NCBI GenBank assembly: GCA_034440635.1
Contig: JAOTON010001814.1
Location: 1,178,001 to 1,242,000, forward strand
Length of the DNA stretch: 64,000 bases
DNA from: Lepas anatifera
Lineage: Eukaryota; Arthropoda; Thecostraca; Lepadidae
Reading direction: 5' to 3'
Shown here: one piece after another, positions 22,076 through 33,539 of the stretch
Layout of the letters: each line of letters starts with the position of its first letter
Position numbering within the stretch: the first letter of the stretch is position 1
Translations under genes and position numbers: made by a program
Notes under the pieces: generated by a model
What the model saw: the letters and a program-made list of their open reading frames with translations, nothing else
Database searches by the model: none
What the model was told of the DNA's origin: nothing

Positions 22076-23960
22076 TGTACGTACAATTTAGCTATAGGCA
22101 TGAGGCCAGCCGAAAGCAAGCTCTCGTGTTTCATCCAGTGCGGCGCAGTATCGCAGTGCCGGCTGTGCCGTGCCGCGCATGAGAACAGCTCTGGCCTCAC
22201 CACCGCAGGATGAAAGGCGAGACGGCGCCCCGGTCACGTGACCGCCGGCCGGCAGATAGGCCGCTGCCCGGCTGCAATATCCGCACGTTAATAAACACCT
22301 CGCTGGCGGCAGTCGTGCCCGGGTCGGCAGGTTGGTGACGGCCAATTATCCACTCAGTCAGCGGGGTACAGCGACAGTCATCTCCGGGCGTGGTGTCACT
22401 CGGATCAAATGTGAGACCGCCCGCGTCTCACTCGCCAGCGTGTCTCTACCACCGTAGCGCTGTAAGCCATCTGTGTTGCCATGGCGACGACAGCGGCGAC
22501 AGACGCCATCGCCTGTCAGGTCCGGTCAGTACTGGCACAAAAGAGGCGGGCTGGATTTGGATCCGACCTGCCCAGCACCGGCGCACCCAGAGGGTCAACG
22601 AGTTCATGACCTCCCACACTACACCAAAAGTGGCCCTTTCAACCTTTCGCTTTCTGTTGAACGGTCGGATACATATTCCCCGCCTGCTGCAGTTTTTGGG
22701 TCCTTTCATCTCCCGTCAATAATGAACATATTCACGCTTGCTCTATTCTCAGTGTCTCGGTCCCACGCTGCTTACGTGCGTCGGGTCCGCGTGCGGTCCC
22801 CCCGAGATTCCAGTCCTGGGTCCGCCTCTGCTGCAGCCCCGCCAGGAACGGACGCTGACTGGCAAGTTTGGCCCCAGGGACCACTTGGGCGGGCAGAAAT
22901 ACGGCCAACCAGTTCGCCTATTCCTCTCGTCCGAACAAGAATAGGATGTGATGGGGCAGCACGCCATCGCTGCTCACAATGGACTCCTCTCAGCTCGGCT
23001 GGGCCAGCTGAGCTGGCCTATCAGCTGATCTTTTACTATGACGCGCCTCAGCGCAGGTGGAACATCTGGTCTGCGCCACCGTCAAAACTCGTTTAGCCGA
23101 ACTCCGCTCGGATGCAACTTCCACTTGCAACGTCACTCAGAGTCGGGAGCGGCTATTGGCCCATCGTCCATTGGTCCTCTCTATTGTGGCATTAAATCGC
23201 GCCTTTTGCCGGATGTGAGAAAAATGGGCTACGAGTCTATGGCTGACGGAAAGCATGAACATGTTTTACTCTACAAATCCAGCTGATCACACAGCTTCAC
23301 CATCTGACAACTCATTCTTTTGTGGCAGCTCCGGGCGGCCCGGCGTTTCGTTGGTGCTCGGTGGCACCGCTACCTTTCTGATGAATGACCCGCGGCGCTG
23401 TACAATGACAGTCGATGATTGTTAAACCGACTGTAACCGCGCGTTCTCGAGAGAGGTCGACATCCATCAGGGGTCGACATCTATCAAGTGGAACGACTGA
23501 GCAGTTCAAACTCGGAAACTTGGCTGACAATGCAGTGCCTCGTCTAAGGAATTTTCACTAGTTGGGATTTCAGCTAATTTAAAGGGAGTGTCCCACTTTT
23601 ATAATGGGTTTTGAACAGAGATAGCAGTTTTGTAGAGCGTGTTGAGAAACCACTATCGGCATCTTTAATTTCACCCAAAGCTCTTGGCATAAAATTTCCG
23701 CCGGCTTTAAAGTTCAAGGTAAAGGGGCCTATTGGCTTATTTCAAACCCTGAATGAATACCTTCTATATGGTTGCAGTAATGTGATTTTTTATATTTAAT
23801 CATGAGCACAGTTAGTACATGCACAACGCACAATGACTAATGGTACCTAACGCACACGGTAAGAAGCAGCAGAACACGCCCGGCCAGCTCCACCCCGGAG
23901 CCGTCCTCTGTGACATTTCAGTTAGCAGCGAGCACGCACAGAAAGAACATTGCACAACAT
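22076..23960. other. GC-rich region without assignable gene
   Basis: Frames up to 207 codons exist (22473-23096), but all lack recognisable motifs and fall in GC-rich sequence where stops are rare. A hAT-like end (reverse complement CAGAGGCGGACCCAGGACTG) lies at 22812-22835. A weak family F-like start, TTTAAAGGGAGTGTCCCACT, is at 23579. AATAAACACCT at 22289 followed by a TTGGTGACGG at 22331 could be an LTR end with primer-binding site, but no second LTR was seen. Confidence 0.4.
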
Positions 23961-23961
23961 G

Positions 23962-24879
23962 TTAACACGCGCACTGGAAGGGGGCCTCGGAGGCCCCCAC
24001 CTGTTTTCCAAGGTGGCCGGAGAACCGCTTGTAGCCGAAAAACGAAACGTGGCCACATTTAACAGAATTTAATAGCGCGTCGATTGGTGAAGACTTTTTG
24101 AAAATCGGCCAAAAATTTTTTGACTTATAGGCTTTCAAAGTCAGACCTGCATTTTGAGATCGCCGTAAACGCGCGGTCGGACCAGTTAGCTTGCATTGAA
24201 GACCGAGTGGTGACGTCACAACGTCATATAAGCGGGACTATATGTCAAGGTCACTTCACATGAAAGTCAAGGTCAAGGTCAAAGGTCACAGGTCAAGGTC
24301 ATATCTGCACTTTCAAGGTTACTGACCACTGTGCGTCCGGCCAAATGACGTTACCCCGTCTGACATATATTATGCTATGACGTCATCGGTAGGGTACCCC
24401 AATACATAGGTCAAGGTCAAAGGTCAAAGTCAAAGGACATTGGGAAAGGTCAATCCTCATTTCCCGCCAAACAGTGGCTACAGTGTTAGTCAAAGTGTAA
24501 ATAATAAGTAGTATACCATATGGTGACCTTAAAGGTCAATGACCTTGAATGACCTTGACCCAAAAGTTGTGGGGAAGCCTCTTTGATACCTTTTCTCTAT
24601 GAACCTTGTCCGCCTTTAGCTTATTCCCGCCATTTTCCTGCATAATCACAGCATTTACCAATCGATCCCAGCATGGCCAATATTTGACCTATACGACCTC
24701 GTTTGACCTTGAAGATATTGACCTAGGTCAATGAAAATTGGTCATCATGTAGATCATTATAGCCCCCACCCACCTATCAAGTGGCGTTTTTCTAACCCTC
24801 TTAGTTTCCGAGATCTTAGGGGCCTACCAGGCCCCTCCAGTGCGCGTTAGTGCCAGACCCCCTCCAGTGCGGGTGTTAA
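23962..24879 (+). mobile_element. TTAA MITE family D, copy D2 (complete)
   Basis: A 910-bp element (23966-24875) between TTAA at 23962-23965 and 24876-24879. It has terminal inverted repeats CACGCGCACTGGAAGGGGG and (reverse complement of the 3' end) CACCCGCACTGGAGGGGG. It contains a subterminal direct repeat (CCCCTCCAGTGCGCGTTAG and CCCCCTCCAGTGCGGGTGTTAA). By hand count it holds 18 perfect AGGTCA/TGACCT hexamers, most in 24246-24440. No ORF. Confidence 0.87.
24246..24444 (+). promoter_or_regulatory. Array of nuclear-receptor half-sites in D2
   Basis: GTCAAGGTCAAGGTCAAAGG and neighbours form runs of AGGTCA with DR0/DR1-like spacing and extended TCAAGGTCA sites. Such sites are the known targets of FTZ-F1/SF-1, ERR and HNF4/RXR-type receptors. 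Ten hexamers fall in 200 bp. That they act as regulatory sites is inference only. Confidence 0.4.
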
Positions 24880-24884
24880 TGATG

Positions 24885-27610
24885 AAAGGCACAGCTCCCA
24901 GCAATTGAAACTTCACAATGTAACTTTTTTGGGAAGGCTTTCTTAGCCGCTAATTCAGATTGAATGCTTACATACGTATGCCTGAAAACGTTGATGGAAA
25001 ACCGAACATCTGCACGACCAATCACACTGGTGATAATGACACACGGCCTGGTTGCACTTTGATGGCGGCCATCATAACAAAACCTGCACACTTAGCATAA
25101 TCGTGTTCCCTACTTCACACCAACTCCAATGGCTCGCCTCTGACATTTTGCCATTTAACGACTGGACTACGTCTTTCGCCACTGATTTCCATCAAAACTG
25201 CTACCTCTTCACATTGCTTATCTCGGCGCAAAATCCGCTTGACATGCTCAAGATGGAGACCACCTCCCTTGCGTAATATATATTTTACTATGATAATGAC
25301 ATGGCTTATAAATGGGTCCCTAACACCGAAGAGAACTTGCCGATCAGTAAAAATGTCGTTCACCCCCCTCGCCCCAATAGCGACCAACCACTCATTTACA
25401 GTGTTCCAAAAATTGTTTGACGATTTGTCAATCCCAAAATGTATGTACTATCGTTTCCTCTCTGATTTGGCATCGACTGCAGGTACTGGTCTCTTCCATT
25501 CCCATTTTATGGAGCAACATGTTTGTTACCTCAATCCTAGTAACTATTTTATAATGTAGGGCCCTGTATCCACTACACCTAGTTGTACGTGGGCGCCGGC
25601 GGCCTGCGGCGGGGGGAGGGGCCGGGGGGGGGTGGGCCCGCTATACTAATAACGTTTCTGTAAATTTCTGACCATTCTAGGTCATCACCAAATCTTAAGC
25701 CCCATTTTTGCACCCATTTGTGCGTGTTTTCCTTTAGAAGATCCTGTAATAGTATATTATAGAAACATTTAGAGGTCACGGTTTCGTTCAACAGGTACGC
25801 CACTATAGGGTGAATTATGGGCGACGGCAGTTTCCTCCGTTCGCTCTCCCTCCACGCCTCTGGCAAGATATCTATTAATCCAACATAATCCAAGAATTTA
25901 CCCGGCATGTTGAAAATTTCCCTAGCTTGCTCGAAGCTCAAAATTCTCCCGTTTTGATCCAACAAATCATTCAGAGTTCTCATGCACCAATTGTACCAAG
26001 AGCGGTGAATTCCACGACAGAACTTGGTTGCGTCTGAGAACCAGAGATTGCATGCGCTTAACTGTTCGGGTTCTAAAATAAATGCCTCTGCTAGTCTGCT
26101 GAGGGAGAATAATACATCCTTCCAATTTTTCTTTGAATATCTGAAGCCTTTTGTCGCAGTGCTTTTGAGCCTCTGTCCCATAAGAAGCTTCCTCTACTAA
26201 TAAGCTCACGAAACAGTGTGACTCACGAGTGACTGGACCCCATTTCTCTCTTAGCCCAAGTTGACTTCAAAGCGGCAATATAAGAATCAATTTCAATCAT
26301 ACCCAATCCACCACTGGAAACTGGCGCTATAATGCTTTTACGAGCAATCCTGTCTCGCTTTCCTCCCCACAGAAACCTGAAAAGTTTTGTTTTCAACTCG
26401 CTTACAAACCTGTGATCTGGGTTGGGTAGGGTCGTGAACAGATATGTAAGCTTGAATAATAGTAATGATTTTATGATAACCACCCTACCATTCAGCGACA
26501 TATTTCTATGTTCCCAACTCCTAATGGTACGTTTTATTTCAGCCATCTTGGTGTTATAATTATTTCTTCACATCTGCCCTTCGTTATTTTCAAAGTTATT
26601 CCAAGAACCTTCATTTTATCCACCCAACAAAGTGATAACTCAGGACAAATTGGTTCTCTATCAATGTCAGCCCCTACCCACATTGCTTTTGTTTTTTCGA
26701 TATTTGGGCTCAAACCTGAATATTTAGCGAACCGGCCCAGATCGTGGAATAATGTTCTACAGCTGTTGACTGTCCCATCCAACAATCATAATGTATTATC
26801 CGCATAGCATGACACTTTGTATTGAATTCCACCAATCCTGATGCCTTTCACCTCCTCGTTGTCTTCTATTTTCAAAATCAGACATTCTATTACTAAAAGG
26901 AACAGATAACAACTCAAGGGATCTCCCTGACGATAAAATCTTTCCAACGTAATTGTCTCAGAGAGGTGCCCGTTATATAAGACTCTAGCTTTTGATCTAT
27001 CGTAGAGCAATCGGAACCACTTCTGGTGGAAAACCTCATCGGCGTAAGGCTTCCACCAGAAATCTCCAGCTGACAGCATCAAAAGGCACCCTCTATGCCC
27101 AAGCTAACGAACAATCCAGTCCTTTGGTGATCTTTTAAATTTTCGGCAATATCTAGCATCATACGAATATTCTCCTCCTATGTATCTGTTCTTCATGAAA
27201 CCAGTCTCACTAGCTCCTATAAGGCCACCTAGAACCTTTTTAAATCGATTCGCAATTGCCCCTGCAATTATTTTGTAGGCAGTGTTCAGCAAGCTTATCG
27301 GCCTATAAGAGTTGATCAAATTCCTCGGTTTATTCGCTTTTGGTATCAATGTTATGATCCCATCCATAAGAGTAACCGGCAGTTTTCCTTCTTCCCAGCT
27401 TTCTAGAATCATTGTAAAAACAATTTCCCATAAGGCAATCCAAAAGAACTTAAAAAACTCAGGTGGGAAACCATCACTTTCGCCCCCACAGTCCACTTTT
27501 CTTCCCAGTACTTGCACTTTCCCTATCCGTGGTCACTCCCACTAGCTTGTCTGTGGAAATATTGTAGATTTAAGAGAAGTTTCCATGGCCTCCAGGAGGC
27601 CTTACACGCC
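24885..27610 (-). pseudogene. Tx1/L1-like LINE, 5'-truncated, decayed
   Basis: Minus-strand frames together give a non-LTR reverse transcriptase. In order they are: DGFPPEFFKFFW and GIITLIPKANKPRNLINSYR, then PISLLNTAYKIIAGAIANRF, ASETGFMKNRYIGG (27100-27520), RQGDPLSCYLFLLVIE and the active-site box CYADN (26786-27080), thumb region NMSLNGRVVIIKSLLL and LFRFLWGGKRDRIARK (26223-26546), and a long C-terminal domain (25579-26181). A CSRCQ..ETIVHTFWD zinc-knuckle-like motif (25430-25560) and HVIIIVKYILRKGG (25115-25387) close the ORF. The endonuclease domain is missing. The catalytic box has Asn for the second Asp, and frames are broken at several points. The C-terminus ends near 25113, with probable 3' UTR to 24885. 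Tx1/L1 is favoured from RQGDPLS and the C-terminal layout. Confidence 0.88.
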
Positions 27611-28620
27611 ATTCCCTTCCGGCTCAATCATGGAGAGGAGGAGAGAAGTCAGATTGCCGATCAGGCGCATCGCCACAAAATTTTTATCGGTTTGTTGTCT
27701 GTCCATACTTCCGTCCACAAGTTTCTTGTAGGCTGTCGTTATAAACTGTCACAGCTAGTTCAATCAGCAGCTTCACAATGCCTGGATCAACTTCTTTTAG
27801 CCAGCAAGCCATAGGATGATCCTTTTGCTATTTTTCCATTGTTCAGAGAATCTGCCGGCTGCAGATGCAGCTTTGTGATCACTCCCCTGCATGTGGTTTA
27901 CAACCCCTCGCAGCTTTACTTATCGTCTACCCTTATGCCTGTGGCAAAATGTACTCGGCCGGTTCCTGAGGCGCTGACGGCGACAGCTTCATGCCTCTGG
28001 CATGTCTTGCTACCATGCATGTTCTCGTTTTGTTGTTCAGTTTCCTTTGCTCTAAGGCTAAATGGGCACTGAAATGCCGGCTTAGCCACTTGACCTCCAG
28101 TTTGGCTCCTCTATAAATTTCCACTGCTGTCGCTTACGATTCAGATCGTTCAGTTTCCCTCAATTCTCCGTGAACGGTCCCAGCTTTTGGGTCAATTTGC
28201 CCGGTTAAGTCGAAGGATCAGCTGTTTATCAGCACCTCCAGCGTAACTAGAGTCGGCTACTGGACCGGCCCCAGAATTGTGGGTAATTTCACGTGGTTGA
28301 ACAAAGGTGCTTGAAATACTTGAAACAAATACTTGAAAAACATCTCCACATTAGACTAGAAAAATACCTCGCGGAACATTCAATTATCCATTAAAATCAA
28401 TTCTGTTCCCAGAAAAATAAATCAACATATATGCCAATAATCTTATTTCAAGGTTTTGTCACAAAAAGTTTTGAAATGAACATGCTGCTAGTTTTTTCAT
28501 TTTATTGTTGCCCTTTACATATGTATTTTTAAAAGTTTTTAGAGTTTTATTTTATATATTTTTATCTTAATTTGTTCTTACTTTTGTCTTGATTTGTTTT
28601 TTAATATGTGTCTTGTATGT
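27611..28620. other. No recognisable gene
   Basis: Contains only short frames. The proximal part (27611-27800) may still be degenerate 5' LINE sequence. 28430-28620 is AT-rich. Confidence 0.4.
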
Positions 28621-28623
28621 AAT

Positions 28624-29470
28624 TTAAGGGAATCTGATGATGTTATCGCGCACCGCTGGGGGTGAAATTCGCCCCCCCTCCTGGTTTTCCCCAGATAGCT
28701 AAAAACGAAGAGCCGGAGAACAACGAAACTTACAGTACCTTATTCCTGATCAATTTGACACATATGATCACATTTTTAGTTAAGGTCATGTCAGGTCAAG
28801 GAGCTATTCAAGGTCAAGTGACCCGACCTCAAAACCTAAAACCACGAGTTTGAAGCGGCGCCCAGGGAACATCAGTGAACTGATCAGTTTGAAACTTCCA
28901 CAATATGATGACGTCATTAGGGTCTAAAAATCTGCCATCTCGGAATTTAGATATTTCGAACTTCTCACTGAGTTGAGACAAAGCTCCCATTTTGCTTGCG
29001 TTGTGCTTATATTGTCGCGGAGAGTCGATTGATATGCAACATGACCATACCAGGTCACTCTGTGACCCTGACATAGCTCGAGGTCAGGTCATTTTCACTA
29101 TTTGACCTAGCAAAGTCATATTATACATCATTAGATTCGCCGCGATGAGAGGAATCCAACGATGCATAAATATGATTTGCTCTAGCTCCCCCTGAGGGCA
29201 GATCTAGAGAGAGAAACGTACACTGCTGTGCTGTAAGCCTATGGAACCTTCTTTGACCTATGCTGACCTCAATATTGACCTGACATAAAAATTATTCAAA
29301 TAAAATCTCTTCGTCTTGTCAACAGCTTTCGAAAACCGCCCGTAATTTTCCTTTAGCTTTCGTGGGGAATGAGATACGGAGGGGGAGGGGGCCGAAAAAT
29401 TCCCCCAGCGAGGCGCGTCATGCCAGGGACCCCAGCGGTGCGCGCGTTAAGGGAATCTGATGATGTTATC
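28624..29470 (+). mobile_element. TTAA MITE family E, copy E1, with 23-bp flanking duplication
   Basis: The element (28647-29446) begins CGCGCACCGCTGGGGG and ends CCCCAGCGGTGCGCGCG, an inverted repeat. The sequence TTAAGGGAATCTGATGATGT and the next three bases (TAT) occur directly before it (28624-28646) and directly after it (29447-29469). The interior matches E2 at 63252 and is rich in GGTCA words. Confidence 0.82.
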
Positions 29471-29721
29471 CCTGACTTGAGTTTTTACTGGGGCCAAGCT
29501 CCTGTCGCTCATATGAGATGGATAAATAAATAAAGAAATAAATAAATTCTCCTAGACAAATTAAAAAAGGAATAATAAGTAATGTACACCTCATATTGAA
29601 GTCATATCTTACAATTAAAAAACAATGTGTTGAGATTAATGGATTTAAGTCATGTCTCAAAAATATTGATATTGGTATACCACAAGGCTCCATCCTTGGT
29701 CCGCTCTTTTTATCCTCTACA

Positions 29722-30502
29722 TTAAAGTGAGATACGTGAAACAATTATTCTTGTGGTTTCTTGCTATTTGAAAATCCTGATTACAAAACTGTCAATTATT
29801 TTTGCATCTTCGACAAAATTTTGGGAGGCCACTCACTTATTATCGAAATAGGTTAGCAGTTCCGATAAAATGCTGAAACCTTAACCCATGACTTACTTTT
29901 CGAAAACTATTTAAAGTTGAAAAGTAATGTTTTTTTTGTAATAAAAATGTTTGTTCTCCTGTATTTGTATTTGAATTAATTTTTCAAAGCCTTTAAAAAC
30001 TACAAAATGAATTAGTTTGTCCTAGAAACGGAAAAAATATAATTACTCAAGTCTTCAGCCGTCTCGTATCTCAGGTCTTGATTCTATTTCTGCTTCAGCC
30101 CCAGGATGACGAAGCTTCTGCGTCAGATAGGTCACGTGACCCCGGTATGAGAATTCCTAGGCTTCTGATTGGTTCATTGTGATTTCTTTTAAGCCCTATA
30201 TTTCTGTTTTAAAAGAGTTTTGGAACGTTTTTTAAGTAATTTTTATGTAGTGGTCCAAAGTTCTACACGCCTTTTTAGGATAGATATGACCTCATTCTAA
30301 GAGAAATTGATAGCCTTAGCCGTGGGTACGTCATATACATCTATATGGGGTGTACCGGTAAAGTCGTCTCGAAATGTTGACTTTAAGAGCAATTTTAAGG
30401 TATTTGCAGGCGGAATTCGCAAAAATGAGAATAATACTTCTGAAACAACTTTTTGTGAACTTTTGATCTAATCATTAATTTTTTTCGCTTATCTCCCTTT
30501 AA
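29722..30502 (-). mobile_element. TTAA MITE family G, copy G1
   Basis: A 773-bp element (29726-30498) between TTAA at 29722-29725 and 30499-30502. Its ends are AGTGAGATACGTGAAACAA and TTTTTTTCGCTTATCTCCCT, an imperfect inverted repeat. It is homologous in inverted orientation to G2 along its full length. It splits a LINE codon string: CTCTACATTAA before it and TTAACGATTTG after it restore Leu-Tyr-Ile-Asn-Asp. Confidence 0.9.
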
Positions 30503-30584
30503 CGATTTGCTTTTAGTTAGCAGCAACATTTTATGCCTGACATATGAAGATGATACTGCTCTTCTTAAGCATCAAAACTTAGAG

Positions 30585-30795
30585 TGTCTCCAAGACAATA
30601 ATAATTGGTGGGGTTTAACGACGCACCAACTGCCAGGGTCATACGGCGTCACCAACTCTCACCCTGTTGGAAGGGATTTTGGGGATCAGATCGACTTATT
30701 CAGAGGCTCCGCCGGGACTTGAACCCGGGACCGGTGGCTTAGAAGACAAGGGTGCTATCCACTAAGCCACCTCATCCCCTGTCTCCAAGACAATA
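30585..30795 (-). repeat. tRNA-derived SINE, subfamily 2, complete
   Basis: On the minus strand, GGGGATGAGGTGGCTTAGTG (A-box region) is followed by GGGTTCAAGTCCC (B box), GCCTCTGAATAAGTCG and an (ATT) tail. A perfect 16-bp target duplication, TGTCTCCAAGACAATA, lies at 30585-30600 and 30780-30795. It interrupts the LINE frame that reads LECLQDN. It shares its 3' end with subfamily 1, but its middle differs. Confidence 0.93.
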
Positions 30796-30900
30796 TCACA
30801 GACTAGATCTAGTCTCTCAATAGTTTCGTACAATTTTATCTCTCTCAACACTGACAAACCCTTTATACAATGTTATTCTCCGTACCAAACAGAAATATGT

Positions 30901-31357
30901 TTAAAGGGAATGTGGCACCTTTATAACGTGATTTTAACTGAGGCCAAGTTGTAAAGCGTGGCAGAAAAAAACGGTACTTGATATATCATTTGTCTTGAAA
31001 CTCAAAATTTCCATGGAGAAAAGCTAAAAAAACCTACTGAAATGTACCCCAAATCTACTCCTGCTAGGCAGCCACAGTTGTCAGCTGTTGGTGTGACGAC
31101 AGCGCTGACGTCATGGTGAGTCATCATTCAATTGAAGCCCTTGAAACCTATTGAACATGGTAGTAGTTGCCAGATCATGACGTTATTCACAGACAGGGGT
31201 TTATTTTTCACCCTAGAGGAGCATTTTACAAATAAAAAATATTGAGCTCATTGTACATTTTTCACAGAAATCATGACCCTTTGCATGATTTTCGGCTAAA
31301 AATATCCCTAGTTACACTAAATCCCGGGATTGGACCAAGGTGCCACTTTCCTTTTAA
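30901..31357 (+). mobile_element. TTAA MITE family F, copy F2 (complete)
   Basis: The element (30905-31353) is flanked by TTAA at 30901-30904 and 31354-31357. It starts AGGGAATGTGGCACCTTTAT and ends AAGGTGCCACTTTCCTT, a terminal inverted repeat. An internal TGACGACA..GCTGACGTCA is shared by all F copies. No ORF. Confidence 0.85.
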
Positions 31358-31364
31358 AGGTGAA

Positions 31365-31720
31365 GATAAATGATATCATATGATATGATAATCGGAGTAG
31401 TGAAGGCTTAATGCCTGTGGGGTCCGTTCTAATGGAGCTCAACTACATGTGAGGTCTTCGCTCAGTCCTGGTTTGGGATGTCATATTTCTGTAGTGCCCA
31501 GTGGGCGTCAAGCCGTGATTTGAACTGGTTAGTCGTCGTAGACTCTACCACTGCAGCTGGAAGTGAGTTCCAGTCTGTCACAGTGCTAACACTGAAGCAA
31601 TTCCGGCGGACTCTGGACACTGCTACAGGTTTTGCAAGCCTCCAGGAGTGACCTCGTGCTATGGTGAAAAACTGCTCGGGATCGAGGTCGATATATCTCC
31701 TTAAGATCTGGGATAAATGA
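31365..31720 (-). pseudogene. L2/CR1-like LINE 3' fragment
   Basis: The minus strand encodes ILRRYIDLDPEQFFTIARGH, SWRLAKPVAVSRVRRNCFSV, STVTDWNSLPAAVVES and NQFKSRLDAHW, the classic C-terminus of CR1/L2/Rex-type LINEs (RGHS..., F..R....WN.LP..VV......FK..LD.HW). It is 5'-truncated and inserted with a 9-bp target duplication GATAAATGA (31365-31373 and 31712-31720). The 3' tail is (TATGA)-like. It lies antisense inside the other LINE. Confidence 0.9.
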
Positions 31721-32329
31721 AAATGAAATTCAAATGACGAATGAGGTTAAGTATCTCAGAATTATAATTGATCAGCAACTTCAGTTGACCGCTCATATAA
31801 ATCACATGGCAAACATCATTAGTAGAGATATTGGAATAATTAGCAGAATTCGTTTTTTATAGATAATCGAATACCCTGTTTGCTCTATAACTCTATTGTT
31901 CTCCCCCATCTAAATTACTGTTGTCTTCTCTGGGGGATTAACTACGAAAATCATTTGAAAAGAATTGTTGTCCTACAAAAAAGAGCAATACGAGTGATTA
32001 ACCGAATCGTCATTCCGCAAAGTCCGAGCAAATATTAAAATACAGTCTCCTCAAATTGACAGATCTAGCAGAATCTCAAACACTCTGTTGTTTGTTCACA
32101 ATTGTTTTTACAAATCAGTTAACAAATACTTTTAAGCTCATCTTTAGAATAAGAGATCCACCAAGCCATGATGTTAGACATCACAACTTGCTAATTCACC
32201 CTTTTTCAAATAGAAACTACAGATTATTCACAACTGCTTGCAATGGACCGCGGTTTTGGATGAAATCTTTGGCACCCGATTCGGAAATATGGAGGAAGTT
32301 CCAACGAGTGAAATAACGATGAAGAAATT

Positions 32330-32794
32330 AATAAACGAGTATTTCCTAAATTCCTACTGCGCTATTTAGAACAAGTATTGCTCAAATGGTGATGTTCCTT
32401 CACTCTCTGCGGGCGGCTGTGTGCGCGGGGGCATGGGGTCTCGTCGGCTGCTATTCGTTGGACCTTCTCCGGTGGGGCTGGGGGAGCCTTGAATCATTTG
32501 TGCCACTGATGTCTCGTTAGGGACAACTGATGTTCCAGTGCTACATAGTTTGGCTCATCTGGGTCCGTCCGGCTTCGGCTTGGCGGGTTGCAGCCGGGGG
32601 ACCTTGCGCCCTTGCATCTTGCTCGAAATGAAACCTTATTGATATTATACATGTCGGTGGTTCAGCACCCAGTGTCGAGTCACACTGTGGTGCTCCCACG
32701 CATGCCACACATGAAAAGCAAAATCATGCTCTCATCTTCAGTCGATCGCACCTCATCAACACCCGTCATAATTCAAAACAGGTGAGTCTAGACT
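32330..32794. other. No recognisable gene
   Basis: 32670-32690 (CACCCAGTGTCGAGTCACACTGTGGTG) has a diverged partner at 33190-33220 flanking the SINE. Otherwise nothing is seen. Confidence 0.4.
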
Positions 32795-32960
32795 TTACGT
32801 TTTTCCGTTTGGTTCAAGGCCCGGCGGCTTCCCTGAACAAGGAGCAAGCTGGCTCCCGAGAAACCCTTCCAACAGGGAAAGAGTTGGCGACGCCATATGA
32901 CCCTGGCAGTTGGTGTGTCGATAAGCCCCAACCATTATTATTTATTACGTTTTTCTGTTT
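32795..32960 (+). repeat. SINE subfamily 1, 5'-truncated
   Basis: Begins within the B box (GGTTCAAGGCCCGGCGGCTT) at 32811 and ends at the ATTATTATTTA tail near 32944. It is flanked by an imperfect 16-bp duplication, TTACGTTTTTCCGTTT and TTACGTTTTTCTGTTT (32795-32810 and 32945-32960). Confidence 0.9.
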
Positions 32961-33539
32961 CTGACACGACATTTGACTCGACAGCTAGACGAGAAAATCA
33001 TTTATTCTCTCCGTTGCCCTTGAAAGCTGGTGAACAACAGGTTTCACCTAGCTTGCTGGCCCAACAGGGCAACGGGGGGAATATACTAATTCAGCTCACA
33101 TTTTCAGTCTCTCACCTCATCATCATAAAAATTTCAGAACACGTCACTATGCTGTATGACGGGCAGTGAACATGTCTGTGCTATGGGTCAGCGCCCAGAG
33201 TCGCGTTCACTGTGGTGTTGCACAGGAGATAACATAAAAAAGGTAGATACGATGCTGCTCGGAGCTCACGCCAACTGAAAGTAGCTTACTGCCTGTTCTT
33301 CTGCCGGAGCCGGTAGAATCCTAAAAGCAAAACATTGCCGGTCAAATGTTGGCAGTTTTGAAGCCAAAGAACCGATAAATCCACTCTAAGTTTTCACCAA
33401 AAGTACTAGTTTTTAAAAAGGCTCTGAACGTCATAAGTTTTACCCCAGCCTTATGGCATAAGTACGGGAACATTTGCAAGTTTTGGGAGGGGGCAATAGT
33501 CATGGCCGATGGTGGGGTCAAATGAAATTCGTCATTTCG

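Larger units (their letters stand above)
29480..32320 (+). pseudogene. CR1/Daphne-like LINE reverse transcriptase with four nested insertions
   Basis: The host LINE can be followed in pieces. DIGIPQGSILGPLF ends at 29725. LYINDLLLVSSNILCLTYED and DTALL (the catalytic box with TYEDD in place of FADD) run at 30500-30600. A short stretch follows at 30796-30900. The thumb and C-terminal region run at 31721-32316: VKYLRIIIDQQL, HINHMANIISRDIGIISRIR, LFSPI*ITVVFSGGL, and KLTDLAES near 32056 through PRFWMKSLAPDSEIW to the stop. Interruptions in order are MITE G1, a SINE, MITE F2 and an antisense LINE fragment. Point frameshifts and stops also accumulate in the last segment. The clade label is from motif style only. 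Confidence 0.85.

Noticed and set aside
22280..22345. Gypsy LTR end with primer-binding site
   Set aside because: AATAAA and TTGGTGACGG are suggestive, but no second LTR or gag/pol is adjacent.
22473..23096. 207-codon plus-strand frame
   Set aside because: GC-rich, no motif, crosses a hAT-like end at 22812.
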